64,000 bases of DNA from positions 1,396,364 to 1,460,363 of the forward strand of contig NZ_JAPMXC010000001.1 of the NCBI RefSeq assembly GCF_026624755.1, in the 5' to 3' direction. Made by a program: the position numbers and the translations under genes. The notes beneath the pieces were generated by a model. That model was not told the origin of the DNA, made no database searches, and saw nothing but the letters and a program-made list of their open reading frames with translations. Shown here in pieces: positions 36,501-45,000 of this stretch; within the stretch, counting starts at the first letter, position 1, and each line of letters starts with the position of its first letter. The DNA comes from Robbsia betulipollinis. Lineage in GTDB: Bacteria > Pseudomonadota > Gammaproteobacteria > Burkholderiales > Burkholderiaceae.

Positions 36501-39500
36501 CGCGTTGCAGGCGTATAACGTCGCGCTGCGGCAGGTCGAACACACGCCGTTGCCCGCGATCCAGGCGTGGGCCGGCGCGACGTTCGGCCCGCTGTTCGAC
36601 TCCCTTCTGGTGTTCGAGAACTACCCGGTGGATCCGGCGCTGAACGACGGTTCGTCGGGCCTGCGCGTGACGTCCTCGCTGTCGTATGAACGGACCCACT
36701 ATCCGCTGACGCTGGGCGTGTTGCCGGGTGAGCGCATCGGTCTCGAATGGAGCTGGGACGCGGCGCACGTGTCCGACGCCGTGGCGCAGGCGCTGGCGCA
36801 CGCTTACGCCAGCATTCTTGCGCAACTGGCATGCGCGCAGACCGCCACGGTGGGGGCGTTGCGCGTGGCGGGACGTGCGGGCGTCGAGGGTTACGCGGTA
36901 TGGCCCCCGGCCCGGCACGCCTATCGGTCGGTCGTCGCGCGTTTCGAGGCCATGACGCGGGCGCGTCCCGATGCCCTGGCCGTGTCCTGCGGGGATGTGC
37001 ACGTGAGCTATCGCGAGCTGAACCGGCAGGCCGGGCGCATCGCGCGCTGCCTGCGCGACGCAGGCGTGGCGCGCGAGGTGCCGGTCGGCGTCTGCATGTC
37101 GCGTACGCCGGCGCTGCTGGCGGCGCTGCTCGGCGTGCTCAAGGCGGGAGGCGCCTACGTGCCGCTCGACCCCGCCTATCCGCCGGCGCGGCTCGAGGAC
37201 ATGGTCGGGGACGCCGCCCTCGCGCTCGTGTTGACCGACGCGTCGAGCGCACCCGTGCACGCCGCATGGCTGGCGCGCGCCGCGTGTCGCGGCATCGCGG
37301 TCGACGCGCTGTGCGCGCCCGGCGCGGCGCACGCGTACCCCGAAGCGGACGCGTGCGCGGATGACGCGGCGCCTGCCGATCCTGCCCGCCTCCCCGTGCC
37401 CGGGCAACTGGCTTATGTCATCCATACCTCCGGGTCCACCGGCCGTCCGAAGGGCGTGGCCGTGTCGCACGCGGCGCTGAGCCTGCACCTGGACGATTTC
37501 ATCGAGGACAACGCCCTGCACGCCGATGACCGCGTGCTGCAGTTCACCACGGTCAACTTCGATACGTCCGTCGAGCAGATCTTCGCGACGCTGGCGGTGG
37601 GCGCGCGCGTCGAAATGCGCGGCGCCGCGGTATGGAGCGGCGCCGAGCTGAGCCGCGTGCTCGTCGAGCGCGGCGTCACCGTCATGGATCTGCCCACCGG
37701 CTATTGGAAGCAGTGGATGCGCGAGGTCCGCGCGCCGTTGCCGGGTCTGGCGCTGCGCCGCGTGATGGTCGCCGGCGAGGCATTGCCGGGCGCCGCGATC
37801 GCGCGATGGTTCGCGGGTCCCCTGGCCGGCACGCCGCTGGTCAACGATTACGGGCCGACCGAGGCGGTGGTGACCGCATCCGCGCTGCGGGTGGTGCCGC
37901 GTCATGCCGCGCACCTCGCGGCGCCCATCGGCGGTCCCCGGGCCTCGCGGCTGTATCGGATCCTCGATCTGGACGGCTGTCCCGCGCCCGAGGCCGGAGT
38001 GGGCGAGCTGTGTATCGGCGGCGCGGCGCTGGCGCGCGGCTATCTCGGCCGACCCGCGCAGACCGCGGAGCGTTTTGTTCCCGACCCGCTGGGCGCGCCG
38101 GGCGCGCGCATTTACCGCACGGGCGACCTGTGCCGCTGGCTCGACGGGGACACGGTCGCCTATGTGGGCCGTCTCGACGAGCAGGTCAAGATCCGCGGCT
38201 TTCGCGTCGAGCTGGGCGACATCGAAAACGCCCTGTGCGCGCAGCCCGGCGTCGGCGAAGCGGTCGCCGTCGTGCGCGGCGCATCCGATGCGCAGCGTTT
38301 GTTCGCCTACGTCGTGCCCGCGGCGCATGCGGGCGTGCCGGATCCGGCGGCGCTGCGTGCCGCGCTCGGGCGCGCGCTGCCGGCCCATATGGTGCCGGCG
38401 GCCATCGCCGTGCTCGACACGCTGCCCACGCTGCCCAACGGCAAACTCGACCGCAAGGCGCTGCCCGCGCTCGACGCCGCCGGTGCCGCGTACGTCGCGC
38501 CGCGCACGGCCTTCGAAGCGATGCTCGCGCAGATCTGGCAGGACGTGCTGGGCGTGGCGCGCGTGGGCGCGGACGACGACTTTTTCGCGCTGGGGGGACA
38601 TTCCCTGCTGGCGCTGCAGGTGGCGGCGCGGGTGCAGAACGCCGTGGGCCGCGATGTCGCGCTGCGTACGCTGTTCGATCATCCGACGCTGGCCGCGCTC
38701 GCCACGGCGCTGGCAACGCCACGGGAGCATGACGACGCGCGCGCCGCGCCGCCGTTGCGCCGGCGGGGACAGCGTGTGGCACGGCCCACGCATGGCCAGG
38801 AGCGCCTGTGGTTTCTCTGGCGGCTTGCGCCGCGCCATGCGGCGTACCATTTGTCGCTGGCCGTGCATATCGAAGGCGTGCTGGACGCGGGGCTGCTGCG
38901 CGCGGCACTCGACGACGTGACGGCACGTCACGAGATGCTGCATGCGCGTTTCGACGAACGCGATGGCGAACCCTGGCTGGTCGTGGAGGACACCCTGCGC
39001 GCGGCGTGGACCGAGGCGGCCTTTGTCGAGACCGCCGATCCTGCCGATCCCGGGTTGGCGGCGTGGCTGGGCGAGCAAACCGCCGCGGCGTTCGATCTCG
39101 CGACGGGGCCCTTGCTGCGCGCGCAACTCGCGCGGCTCGCCGACGGTTCGCATGTGTTTGCGCTGGTGGTTCATCACATCGCGGCCGATGGCTGGTCCCT
39201 GAATATTTTGATCGACGAGCTGTTGCGCGCGTACGAGGCGCGTCGGGACGGCCGCGTGCCGGCGTTCCCGGCCTTGCCGATCCACTACACCGACTACGCG
39301 CTGTGGCAGCGCGACATGCTCGATACCGGGCGTGCGGCCGCGCAGCTCGCGTATTGGCGCGACCGGCTGGGCACGGAGCAGCCGGTGCTGGACCTGCCGT
39401 CCGACCGGCCGCGGCCGGCGCGGCGCGACGGGCACGGCGCGCAAGTGCAAAGCGCGCTTCCCGCGCCGCTCGCGCAGGCGTTGCGCGCCTGCGCGCGGCG

Positions 39501-41973
39501 TCACGATGCCACCGTGTTCATGGTGATGCTGACGGCGTTCCACACGCTGCTGCACCGCTACGGCGGTCAAGCCGACGTGCGCATCGGCATTCCGCTGTCG
39601 GGCCGTGAACGGCTGGAGACGGAGCCGGTGATCGGTTTCTTCGTCAACACGGCGGTGATTCGCGCGGAGATGTCCGGCGCCATGCCGTTTGCGACGCTGC
39701 TCGCGCAGGTCAGGCAACGCGTTCTGGAAGCGCAGGCGAACCAGGATGTGCCCTTCGCGCGGATCGTCGATGCCGTGCAGCCTGCCCGGGCGGCGAACCA
39801 CACGCCGCTGTACCAGGTGATGTTCAACTTCGATGCGCAGCAAGGCGCGGCCGGCGATGGTGCGGCCGGCAATGGCGCGGCCGGCGGGGTCTCGTCATCG
39901 TTGCGGCTGCATCCGCTCGAGGGACGCCGCGCCGCCGCCCAGTTCGACCTGACGTTGAGCGTCTCCACGGCAAACGGCCTGGACGTGTCGCTCAATTACG
40001 CGACGGATCTGTTCGAACACGATACGGCCGAGCGTCTGCTGCGCGACTATCGCGACGTGTTGACGCGGTTCGTCGAGCGCGACGCTTTGCGCCTGCGCGA
40101 CGTCGTGCTCGCGGCGCGCGCGGTAGCGCGGCGCGGCGGCGATGCCGAGGATTTCACCCCGGACGCCACGGTGCAGGCGCGCATCGCCGCGCGCGCCTGG
40201 GCGCGGCCCGACGCCGTCGCCGTGCGCTGCGAGGGTGCGACGCTGAGTTATGGCGAACTCGACGCGCGCGCCACGCGGCTCGCGCAGGTGCTGATCGCCC
40301 ACGGCGTGCGCGCGGAATCGAAAGTGGGTGTCTGCACGCAACGTTCGCCCGCGATGCTGGTGGCGCTGCTGGCCGCCCTCAAGGCGGGCGCGGCCTACGT
40401 GCCGCTCGATCCCGCCTATCCGGCGACGCACCTGGCGGGGATGATCGACGACGCGGCTCCCGCCTGCGTGCTCGCGGACGCCGCAGGCGGCGAACGGCTG
40501 CGGGCGCTGGGCGGTCTGATGCGCGTCACCGCGATCGTCGACGTGACGGCCGGCGACGCCGCGCCGCCAGCGGTGGAGGCGGGCGCGCCGTCGGCCGATG
40601 CCGCGTGCCACGCGCAGCAACTGGCGTACGTGATCTACACATCCGGATCGACCGGCGTGCCCAAGGGGGTCGGGGTATCGCATGCGGCGTTGCGGCGGTT
40701 TCTCGACAGCATGCAGGCGCGACTGGCGCTGACGTCCGAGGATGTCTGGCTGGCGGTGACGACCGCGTCGTTCGATATCGCGGCGCTGGAATGGTATTTA
40801 CCGCTCATCACGGGGGGCACGATCGAACTGGCGTCGCGCGAGGCGGTGGCCGACGGCCGACGCCTTGCCGCCCTCGCGCAGGACGCGCGGGCCACCGTCA
40901 TGCAGGCGACGCCGATGGGTTGGCGCGTGCTGCTCGAGGGCGGATGGGCGGGCGGGGGCGCGGGCGTGCCGCGGTTCGTCGCGCTGTGCGGCGGCGAAGC
41001 CCTGCCACCGGATCTCGCCGACGACCTGCTCTCGCGCGGCACGCAATTGTGGAACCTGTACGGCCCCACCGAAACCACGATCTGGTCCAGCGCGGCCCGG
41101 ATCGCGGACACCGCCGCGCCGATCACGCTGGGCGCGCCGCTGGAGGCCACCACGTTGCGCGTGATCGACACCGATGGCCATCCGGTGCCGGAAAACGGCA
41201 TAGGGGAGTTGTGCATCGGCGGCGAGAATCTCGCGCGCGGTTATCTCGGCCGGCCCGGACTCACCGCGGAGCGTTTCGTGCCCGACCTCGCGGGGCCGCC
41301 CGGCGCGCGGTTGTACCGCACCGGGGATATGTGCCGCCCGCGGCGCGGCGGACGACTCGATTACCTCGGACGGATGGACCAGCAGGTCAAGTTGCGAGGC
41401 TTTCGTATCGAGTTGGGCGCGACCGAGGCGGCGCTGAGCGAACTGGACGGCGTCACCGGGGCCGCGTGCCGCATCCAGGGCGAGGACGCGGGCCGCCAAC
41501 TGGTGGCGTTCGTCACGGGCACGGCCGATCCCGCCGCGCTGCGCTCGCGCCTCGCCGCGCGCCTGCCGGCGCAGCAGGTGCCGGCGCAGATCGCGCGTCT
41601 GGCGGCCTTGCCGCGCACGTCCAACGGCAAGCTCGACCGCCGTGCGCTGCCGGTGCTGGCGGCGCCGGCGGCGCGGGGCGCCGCGCCGCCGTGCAGCGCG
41701 ATGCAGCAGATGTTGTGCGATGTCTGGCAGGAAGTGCTGGATCTGCCCCGGGTCGGCGTCGAGGATGATTTCTTCGCGTTGGGCGGCCATTCGCTGGTGG
41801 CCGTGCGCATGGCGGCGCGCGCCGGCGAGGCGCTGGGACGCCACGTCGATATCGCGCTGATTTTCATGTACCCGCGTCTGGCCGATCTCGCCGCGCAGCT
41901 GGAGGCGCACGCGCCGCCGCCGGGCGAACCGGAGACGCTCGACGCGCTGCACGATCTGCTCGATTCCCTGTAG
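30526..41973 (+). CDS. non-ribosomal peptide synthetase, three modules (C-A-PCP-E-C-A-PCP-C-A-PCP)
   Basis: 3815 residues from MTEMPSDLLS. Domains: C1 (HHIVADG at 186), A1 (YTSGSTGRPKG near 680), PCP1 (GGDSI near 1098), E (HHLAVDG at 1312; NYLGQFD), C2 (HHALSDG at 1788), A2 (near 2296), PCP2 (GGHSL near 2690), C3 (HHIAADG at 2883), A3 (near 3367), PCP3 (GGHSL near 3752). No loading or thioesterase domain, so it works between NRPS-3 and NRPS-2. Pocket residues read by eye: A1 DVHRTGLIAK (no standard amino acid known to me), A2 DTEDMADVTK (acidic, unassigned), A3 DILQLGLIWK (the classical glycine code). A1 is followed by an epimerase, so its residue becomes D. Several linkers hold short in-frame tandem repeats. 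Confidence 0.95.
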   Translation: MTEMPSDLLSISKTYVGLSAEKRATFRRRLQERGIDATRLPVVPFPGARRFPLSHAQERLWFLWRLDPLGAAYNITGAVRLRGRLDMAALRAALDDVVDTHESLRQRFEECDGVPFQTTGPCDYQWDEFAVQAVGGSEHGASSSQALDALLEERAALPFDLEHGPVLRLSLVALGAQDHILHIAVHHIVADGLSMAVLVAAFAHAYAERVSDAASASPVLAPAGAPPLQYGDYAQWQREWFEEEVLARQLAHWRDRLGPEHPVLELPHARTRTGMRSGAGARVVRQVPPALREALARVSVAADATLFMTLLAAYDMLLATYGAQDDIRVGVPVAGRERPEVADTIGFFVNTLVIRTEMAGVPTFAALLAHVRERVLEAQAHAELPFARLVEALQPQRSVGQTPLFQAMFNHLGTDQAPLRLPGLEVANHEFADRTARFDLVLEARERPHALELSLTYATDLFDGAMIDGMLDHYVRLLACIAADANRALGAFDIAADPAPPSREKPYVPVARRFAVSAARRPNALAVRCEDSTARYADLDAWAARIARGLARERVGIDERVGVCLSRSVGMAAALLGVLRSPGAFVPLDPAYPAERLAMMLDDAQVRVVLTDRAALSQCGALFAGRTVIDVDARRDGGCADGGRDGDGRADGGPDHDGLDADACHDDASAVEPHPEQLAYVIYTSGSTGRPKGVAISHRALAAHLDDFIDAHAIDAGDTVLQSSTINFDVALHELLPALLCGGKVEMRGPEPWDIETTSRHLIEARVSFARLPTAYWQQWLRSPPPAAALAALRQITVGGEGLPGDALAQWRQGPLGHIGLANLYGPTETTIACMYRPTTADDALQPVVSIGLPYASRSACVLDRHGNVAPVGALGELCIGGHTLARGYLDRAALTAERFVPDPVRPGARLYRTGDLCRRRADGTVDFLGRLDQQIKLRGFRIEPGEIEAALRRQPGVADAVVVLAKDRETPRLLAYVVAREAATRDGAARHAVADALADTSADVGGMPDGTALRAALAQHLPAHMVPSAIAVLARLPVMPNGKVDRAALPAIDAPLSGGHDAPPRDDRERALLAIWSAVLGRTDLGRDDDFFAVGGDSILSLQLIAQARTQGWAITPRQVFEHPSIARLAAAMCPLEATETPREIHDTLPLTPIQAAFFARYPAGEARWNQSVLLAVRGELDTGALERALLALVARHDALRLSFARQADGWSQRVLPDASPGLLTLIDLRGESGDGLTALAREGETAQRGLDLQAGRLMKAVYFRLPAPAEGPIEGAAEGAAEGATEGATEGATEAPTEAPARGRLLLVVHHLAVDGVSWRILLGDLQMAYADACAGRAAQLPPATPWSAWVLAQRAAFSDARLAQAWPRWQAALRGAHDTLAIALPAARGTMATSRVATWRLDAPASAALRAAAPRAYRLGIDELLLTALARVVAAHFGEPGVPGVPDVLLALEGHGRGMAAGDGAPAGRDLSRTVGWFTTRYPVRLTVPADDAQALIATKETLRGLPEQGASWGGLQAYADTAIREALAGLPTPRVSFNYLGQFDRNLAADGPFGFSTDYAGDSQPPEEPLRYVLDVNGMIVGGRLSLDWRYDPAVLAPARVTALVAAFGRAVERLVAHCAQAAPRATAADFPLARMTQDEFAALDAVPGGIEDVYPATPLQQGLLFHSLMRPGAYVNRKRLTLHGPLDVEAMRAAWRAVIARHAILRTRFVRTQGGAMLQVVQPRVPTPFALHDWRDRADYDAALTHWFDEVAPKRVDLAVAPLMHVALFARPDGAHDMVWINHHALSDGWSQAQLLGELTRVYAAARRGDVAALAPAVPYRAYLEWVAAQPDTRDWWQAQLARADRPALLLDGIAGLPGSGVRRRAQDAVQDGAADGEVDGKPDGKPDGKPDGDMFHQRRDTLDGALSGALVQAARRLGVTLNTLVQAAWAVTLARYGNRRQAAFGVTVAGRPATLPGAADMQGLFINSLPLWVDVPSRQPLRDWLHALQAYNVALRQVEHTPLPAIQAWAGATFGPLFDSLLVFENYPVDPALNDGSSGLRVTSSLSYERTHYPLTLGVLPGERIGLEWSWDAAHVSDAVAQALAHAYASILAQLACAQTATVGALRVAGRAGVEGYAVWPPARHAYRSVVARFEAMTRARPDALAVSCGDVHVSYRELNRQAGRIARCLRDAGVAREVPVGVCMSRTPALLAALLGVLKAGGAYVPLDPAYPPARLEDMVGDAALALVLTDASSAPVHAAWLARAACRGIAVDALCAPGAAHAYPEADACADDAAPADPARLPVPGQLAYVIHTSGSTGRPKGVAVSHAALSLHLDDFIEDNALHADDRVLQFTTVNFDTSVEQIFATLAVGARVEMRGAAVWSGAELSRVLVERGVTVMDLPTGYWKQWMREVRAPLPGLALRRVMVAGEALPGAAIARWFAGPLAGTPLVNDYGPTEAVVTASALRVVPRHAAHLAAPIGGPRASRLYRILDLDGCPAPEAGVGELCIGGAALARGYLGRPAQTAERFVPDPLGAPGARIYRTGDLCRWLDGDTVAYVGRLDEQVKIRGFRVELGDIENALCAQPGVGEAVAVVRGASDAQRLFAYVVPAAHAGVPDPAALRAALGRALPAHMVPAAIAVLDTLPTLPNGKLDRKALPALDAAGAAYVAPRTAFEAMLAQIWQDVLGVARVGADDDFFALGGHSLLALQVAARVQNAVGRDVALRTLFDHPTLAALATALATPREHDDARAAPPLRRRGQRVARPTHGQERLWFLWRLAPRHAAYHLSLAVHIEGVLDAGLLRAALDDVTARHEMLHARFDERDGEPWLVVEDTLRAAWTEAAFVETADPADPGLAAWLGEQTAAAFDLATGPLLRAQLARLADGSHVFALVVHHIAADGWSLNILIDELLRAYEARRDGRVPAFPALPIHYTDYALWQRDMLDTGRAAAQLAYWRDRLGTEQPVLDLPSDRPRPARRDGHGAQVQSALPAPLAQALRACARRHDATVFMVMLTAFHTLLHRYGGQADVRIGIPLSGRERLETEPVIGFFVNTAVIRAEMSGAMPFATLLAQVRQRVLEAQANQDVPFARIVDAVQPARAANHTPLYQVMFNFDAQQGAAGDGAAGNGAAGGVSSSLRLHPLEGRRAAAQFDLTLSVSTANGLDVSLNYATDLFEHDTAERLLRDYRDVLTRFVERDALRLRDVVLAARAVARRGGDAEDFTPDATVQARIAARAWARPDAVAVRCEGATLSYGELDARATRLAQVLIAHGVRAESKVGVCTQRSPAMLVALLAALKAGAAYVPLDPAYPATHLAGMIDDAAPACVLADAAGGERLRALGGLMRVTAIVDVTAGDAAPPAVEAGAPSADAACHAQQLAYVIYTSGSTGVPKGVGVSHAALRRFLDSMQARLALTSEDVWLAVTTASFDIAALEWYLPLITGGTIELASREAVADGRRLAALAQDARATVMQATPMGWRVLLEGGWAGGGAGVPRFVALCGGEALPPDLADDLLSRGTQLWNLYGPTETTIWSSAARIADTAAPITLGAPLEATTLRVIDTDGHPVPENGIGELCIGGENLARGYLGRPGLTAERFVPDLAGPPGARLYRTGDMCRPRRGGRLDYLGRMDQQVKLRGFRIELGATEAALSELDGVTGAACRIQGEDAGRQLVAFVTGTADPAALRSRLAARLPAQQVPAQIARLAALPRTSNGKLDRRALPVLAAPAARGAAPPCSAMQQMLCDVWQEVLDLPRVGVEDDFFALGGHSLVAVRMAARAGEALGRHVDIALIFMYPRLADLAAQLEAHAPPPGEPETLDALHDLLDSL
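34351..34434 (+). repeat. 12-base tandem repeat in the epimerase domain of NRPS-1
   Basis: Seven units, GAGGGGGCAGCT twice, GAGGGGGCAACT three times, then two GAGGCGCCG variants. Encodes EGAA/EGAT/EAPT units in frame. Confidence 0.9.
36178..36222 (+). repeat. 12-base tandem repeat in condensation domain 2 of NRPS-1
   Basis: GATGGCAAGCCT, GACGGCAAGCCC, GACGGCAAGCCT and a partial unit. Encodes DGKP repeats in frame. Confidence 0.85.
39844..39888 (+). repeat. 15-base tandem repeat in condensation domain 3 of NRPS-1
   Basis: Three units of GGCGCGGCCGGC plus a variable codon. Encodes GAAG(D/N/G) in frame. Confidence 0.85.
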
Positions 41974-42096
41974 CGGTTTTATCCATCGCGGCGGGTCGGT
42001 TTCCTCCTGGACGCGCCCGCCGCCAGCATGCACCGGATGACCGGTCCCAACGGCCGGCTCGGGTCCCGATGACGCGTGCCCTGTCGCGCAGAAAGA

Positions 42097-45000
42097 ATGA
42101 ATACGATGAATCCGATGCCAGACTCCCCGGCCGTGCGCGAGCGGCCCGATGCCTTGCGGCTCGCGCAGCAGTACGCGGGATTGCCGCCGGAGCGCCGGGC
42201 ACTGTTTCGCACCCGCGCCCATGCGCAGGGGCTCGACACCACGGCGTTGCCGGTCGTTCCGATCGTGCCGCGGCCCGTCCGTTTTCCCTTGCTGCCCGCG
42301 CAGGAGCGGTTGTGGTTCCTGTGGTGTCTGGACCCGTCGCATGCGGGGTACCACCTCGCGCAAACGCTGCGTCTCGCGGGCACCCTGGATCTGGCCGCCC
42401 TGCAGCGGGGGCTGGCGCAGTTGCTCGCGCGACACGAAGCGCTGCGGCTGCGTTTCGAAGCGGTGGATGGCGTACCGATGCAGATTCCGGCGCCGGATGC
42501 GACCTGTGGCTTCGTCCGGCGCGAGGCCGGTGCCGGGCACGCGGCGCTTGAAACGCCAGAGGCGCTTGAAGCGGCGCTGCATGCCAGCGCGTGCGAGCCC
42601 TTCGATCTGGTGAACGGTCCCCTGCTGCGGGTGACGTTGTTCGATACCGGTGCGCGGACGCATGTCCTGCAGATCGTCGTGCATCATATCGTCGCCGACG
42701 CCTGGTCCATGAAAGTGCTGCTGCGCGACTTGCTGGCGTTTTACCATGGCAATGGCGCCGCGTTGCCACCACTGCCCGTGCAGTTCGCGGATCTGGCATT
42801 GTGGCATCGGGAATGGTCGACGCCGGAAGCCCTGGATGCGCAGATCGCCTACTGGCGCGGTCAGCTCGAGGGCGCGCCCGAGACCATCACGCTGCCGCGC
42901 GACGTCGCGCCGCCGCGTGAGCGCTCGCATCGCGGCGCGCGCGCGCGGCGTGCGGTTTCGCCCGCGCTCGCCGAGCGTTTGCGCCGCATCGCGAGCGATG
43001 GCCACACCACCTTGTTCACCGTATTGCTCGCCGCCTTCGATGTGCTGCTGGGCCGTTATTCGGGACAGCGCACCGTCGTGACCGGCGTGCCGGCGGCGGG
43101 GCGCGAGCGGCGCGTGAGCGAGGAGCTGATCGGGTTTTTCGTCAATACGCTGATCGTGCGGGCCGACCTCGATGGCGCGCAGCCTTTCGCGGCGTTCGTG
43201 CGCGCCCTGCACGCGCGCGTGCTGGCCGCGCAGGCGAACCGGGACGTGCCGTTCTCCCGGCTGGTGGACGCGCTGGGTATCGCGCGCCGCGCCGACAGCT
43301 CGCCGTTGTTTCAGGTGATGTTCGATCTGGCGGCGGCGGACGCGGGACAATCCGCCGGATCCGGCGCGGGGGGAACGGGCGGGGCAGGCGGGTTGAACGC
43401 CGAGCCGATCGCGGACGCGACGCCGACGGCGCGTTTCGATCTGGCGCTGAACGTCGCGGACGCGGGCGCGGGAGAAGCGCTTGCGCTCGCGCTGACCTAT
43501 TCGCGCGACCGCTTCGTCGAAGCCACCGCGCAGCGCATGCTGGACGACTACGTCCATCTTCTCGAACGCATCGCGCAGATGCCGGCATGCCCGCTGGGTG
43601 CCCTCACGGGGCATACGGAGGTGTCTGCGGTGCGTCGCGACCTGTCTCCGCCGCTCTTTTCACCGGTGCACGACTGCGTCGCCGCGCAGGCCCTTCGCAG
43701 CGCGTCGCGTGTCGCGCTGCGCTGCGAGGGAGCGGCCCTGACCTATGCCGAGCTCGACGAATGGGCCGAGCGCATTGCGCGCGCGCTGCGCGCGGACGGT
43801 CTGGTGGCGGGCGAGCGGGTGGGTCTGCTGCTCGAGCGCTCGCCGGCCTTGCCGGCGGCGCTGCTCGGCGTGCTGAAGGCGGGGGGCGCCTTCGTGCCGC
43901 TGGACCCCGCGTATCCCGAGGCGCGCCTGCGTGCGATGAGCGACGACGCGGGCATCGCGCGCGTCGTGGTGGACGAGATAACGGCGCCGCGTTGCCAGGC
44001 GCTCTGCGCGGCGTGGCGCCCGGTCCTCGCGTCGCGCCTGCGCACGGCGGCTGTGCCCGCGACCGGCCCCTGCGGCCCGACCGGGGCACGGCCGGTGCAT
44101 GCCGATGCGCTGGCGTACGTCATCTACACGTCCGGCTCGACCGGCACGCCCAAGGGCGTCGCCATTTCGCATCGTGCGCTGCGCCTGCACCTGGACGACT
44201 TCCTGCGCGATCACGCCATCGCCGCCACGGATGTCGTCCTGCAATCGTCCACCATCAATTTCGACGTCGCGCTGCACGAATTGCTGCCGGCGCTGATGGT
44301 GGGCGCGCGCGTGATCATGCGCGGCCCGGCCGCGTGGGAACTCGCAACGCTGAACCGCACGCTCGCCGAAGAGCGCGTGAGCTTCGCGCGCATCCCCACC
44401 GCGCTGTGGCAGCAATGGCGCGTCGCGTTGCCCGATGCGGCCGGCCTCGCGTTGCGGCAGATCACCGTGGGCGGCGAAGCGTTGCCGGGCGACGCCGTGC
44501 AGCGATGGTTCGACGGGCCGCTGGCGCATGTCGCGGTCGACAACCTGTATGGGCCTACCGAAACCACGCTCGCCGCGCTGCATCATCCGGTCGGAGTCGC
44601 CGATGGCGGCCATGCGGTGGTCGCCATCGGGCGCTGCTACGGGTCGCGTCACGCGTACGTCGCCGATGTCGACGGCAACCCCGCGCCGGTGGGCGTCGCG
44701 GGCGAGTTGTGCATCGGCGGCGCCACGCTGGCGCAGGGTTATCTGGGGCGGCCGGGTCTGACGGCGGCGAGTTTCGTTCCCGACCCCTGCGGGCTGCCCG
44801 GCGCGCGTCTGTATCGAAGCGGCGACTTGTGCCGGGCGCGCGCCGACGGCACGATCGATTTCCTGGGACGGATCGATCATCAGGTCAAGCTGCGCGGTCA
44901 TCGCATCGAGCTGGGCGAGATCGAAATCGCCTTGCGCCGGCAGGCGGCGGTGCGCGAGGCGGTCGTCGAATTGCGCGGCGCGGGCGCGCGCCAACGTCTG

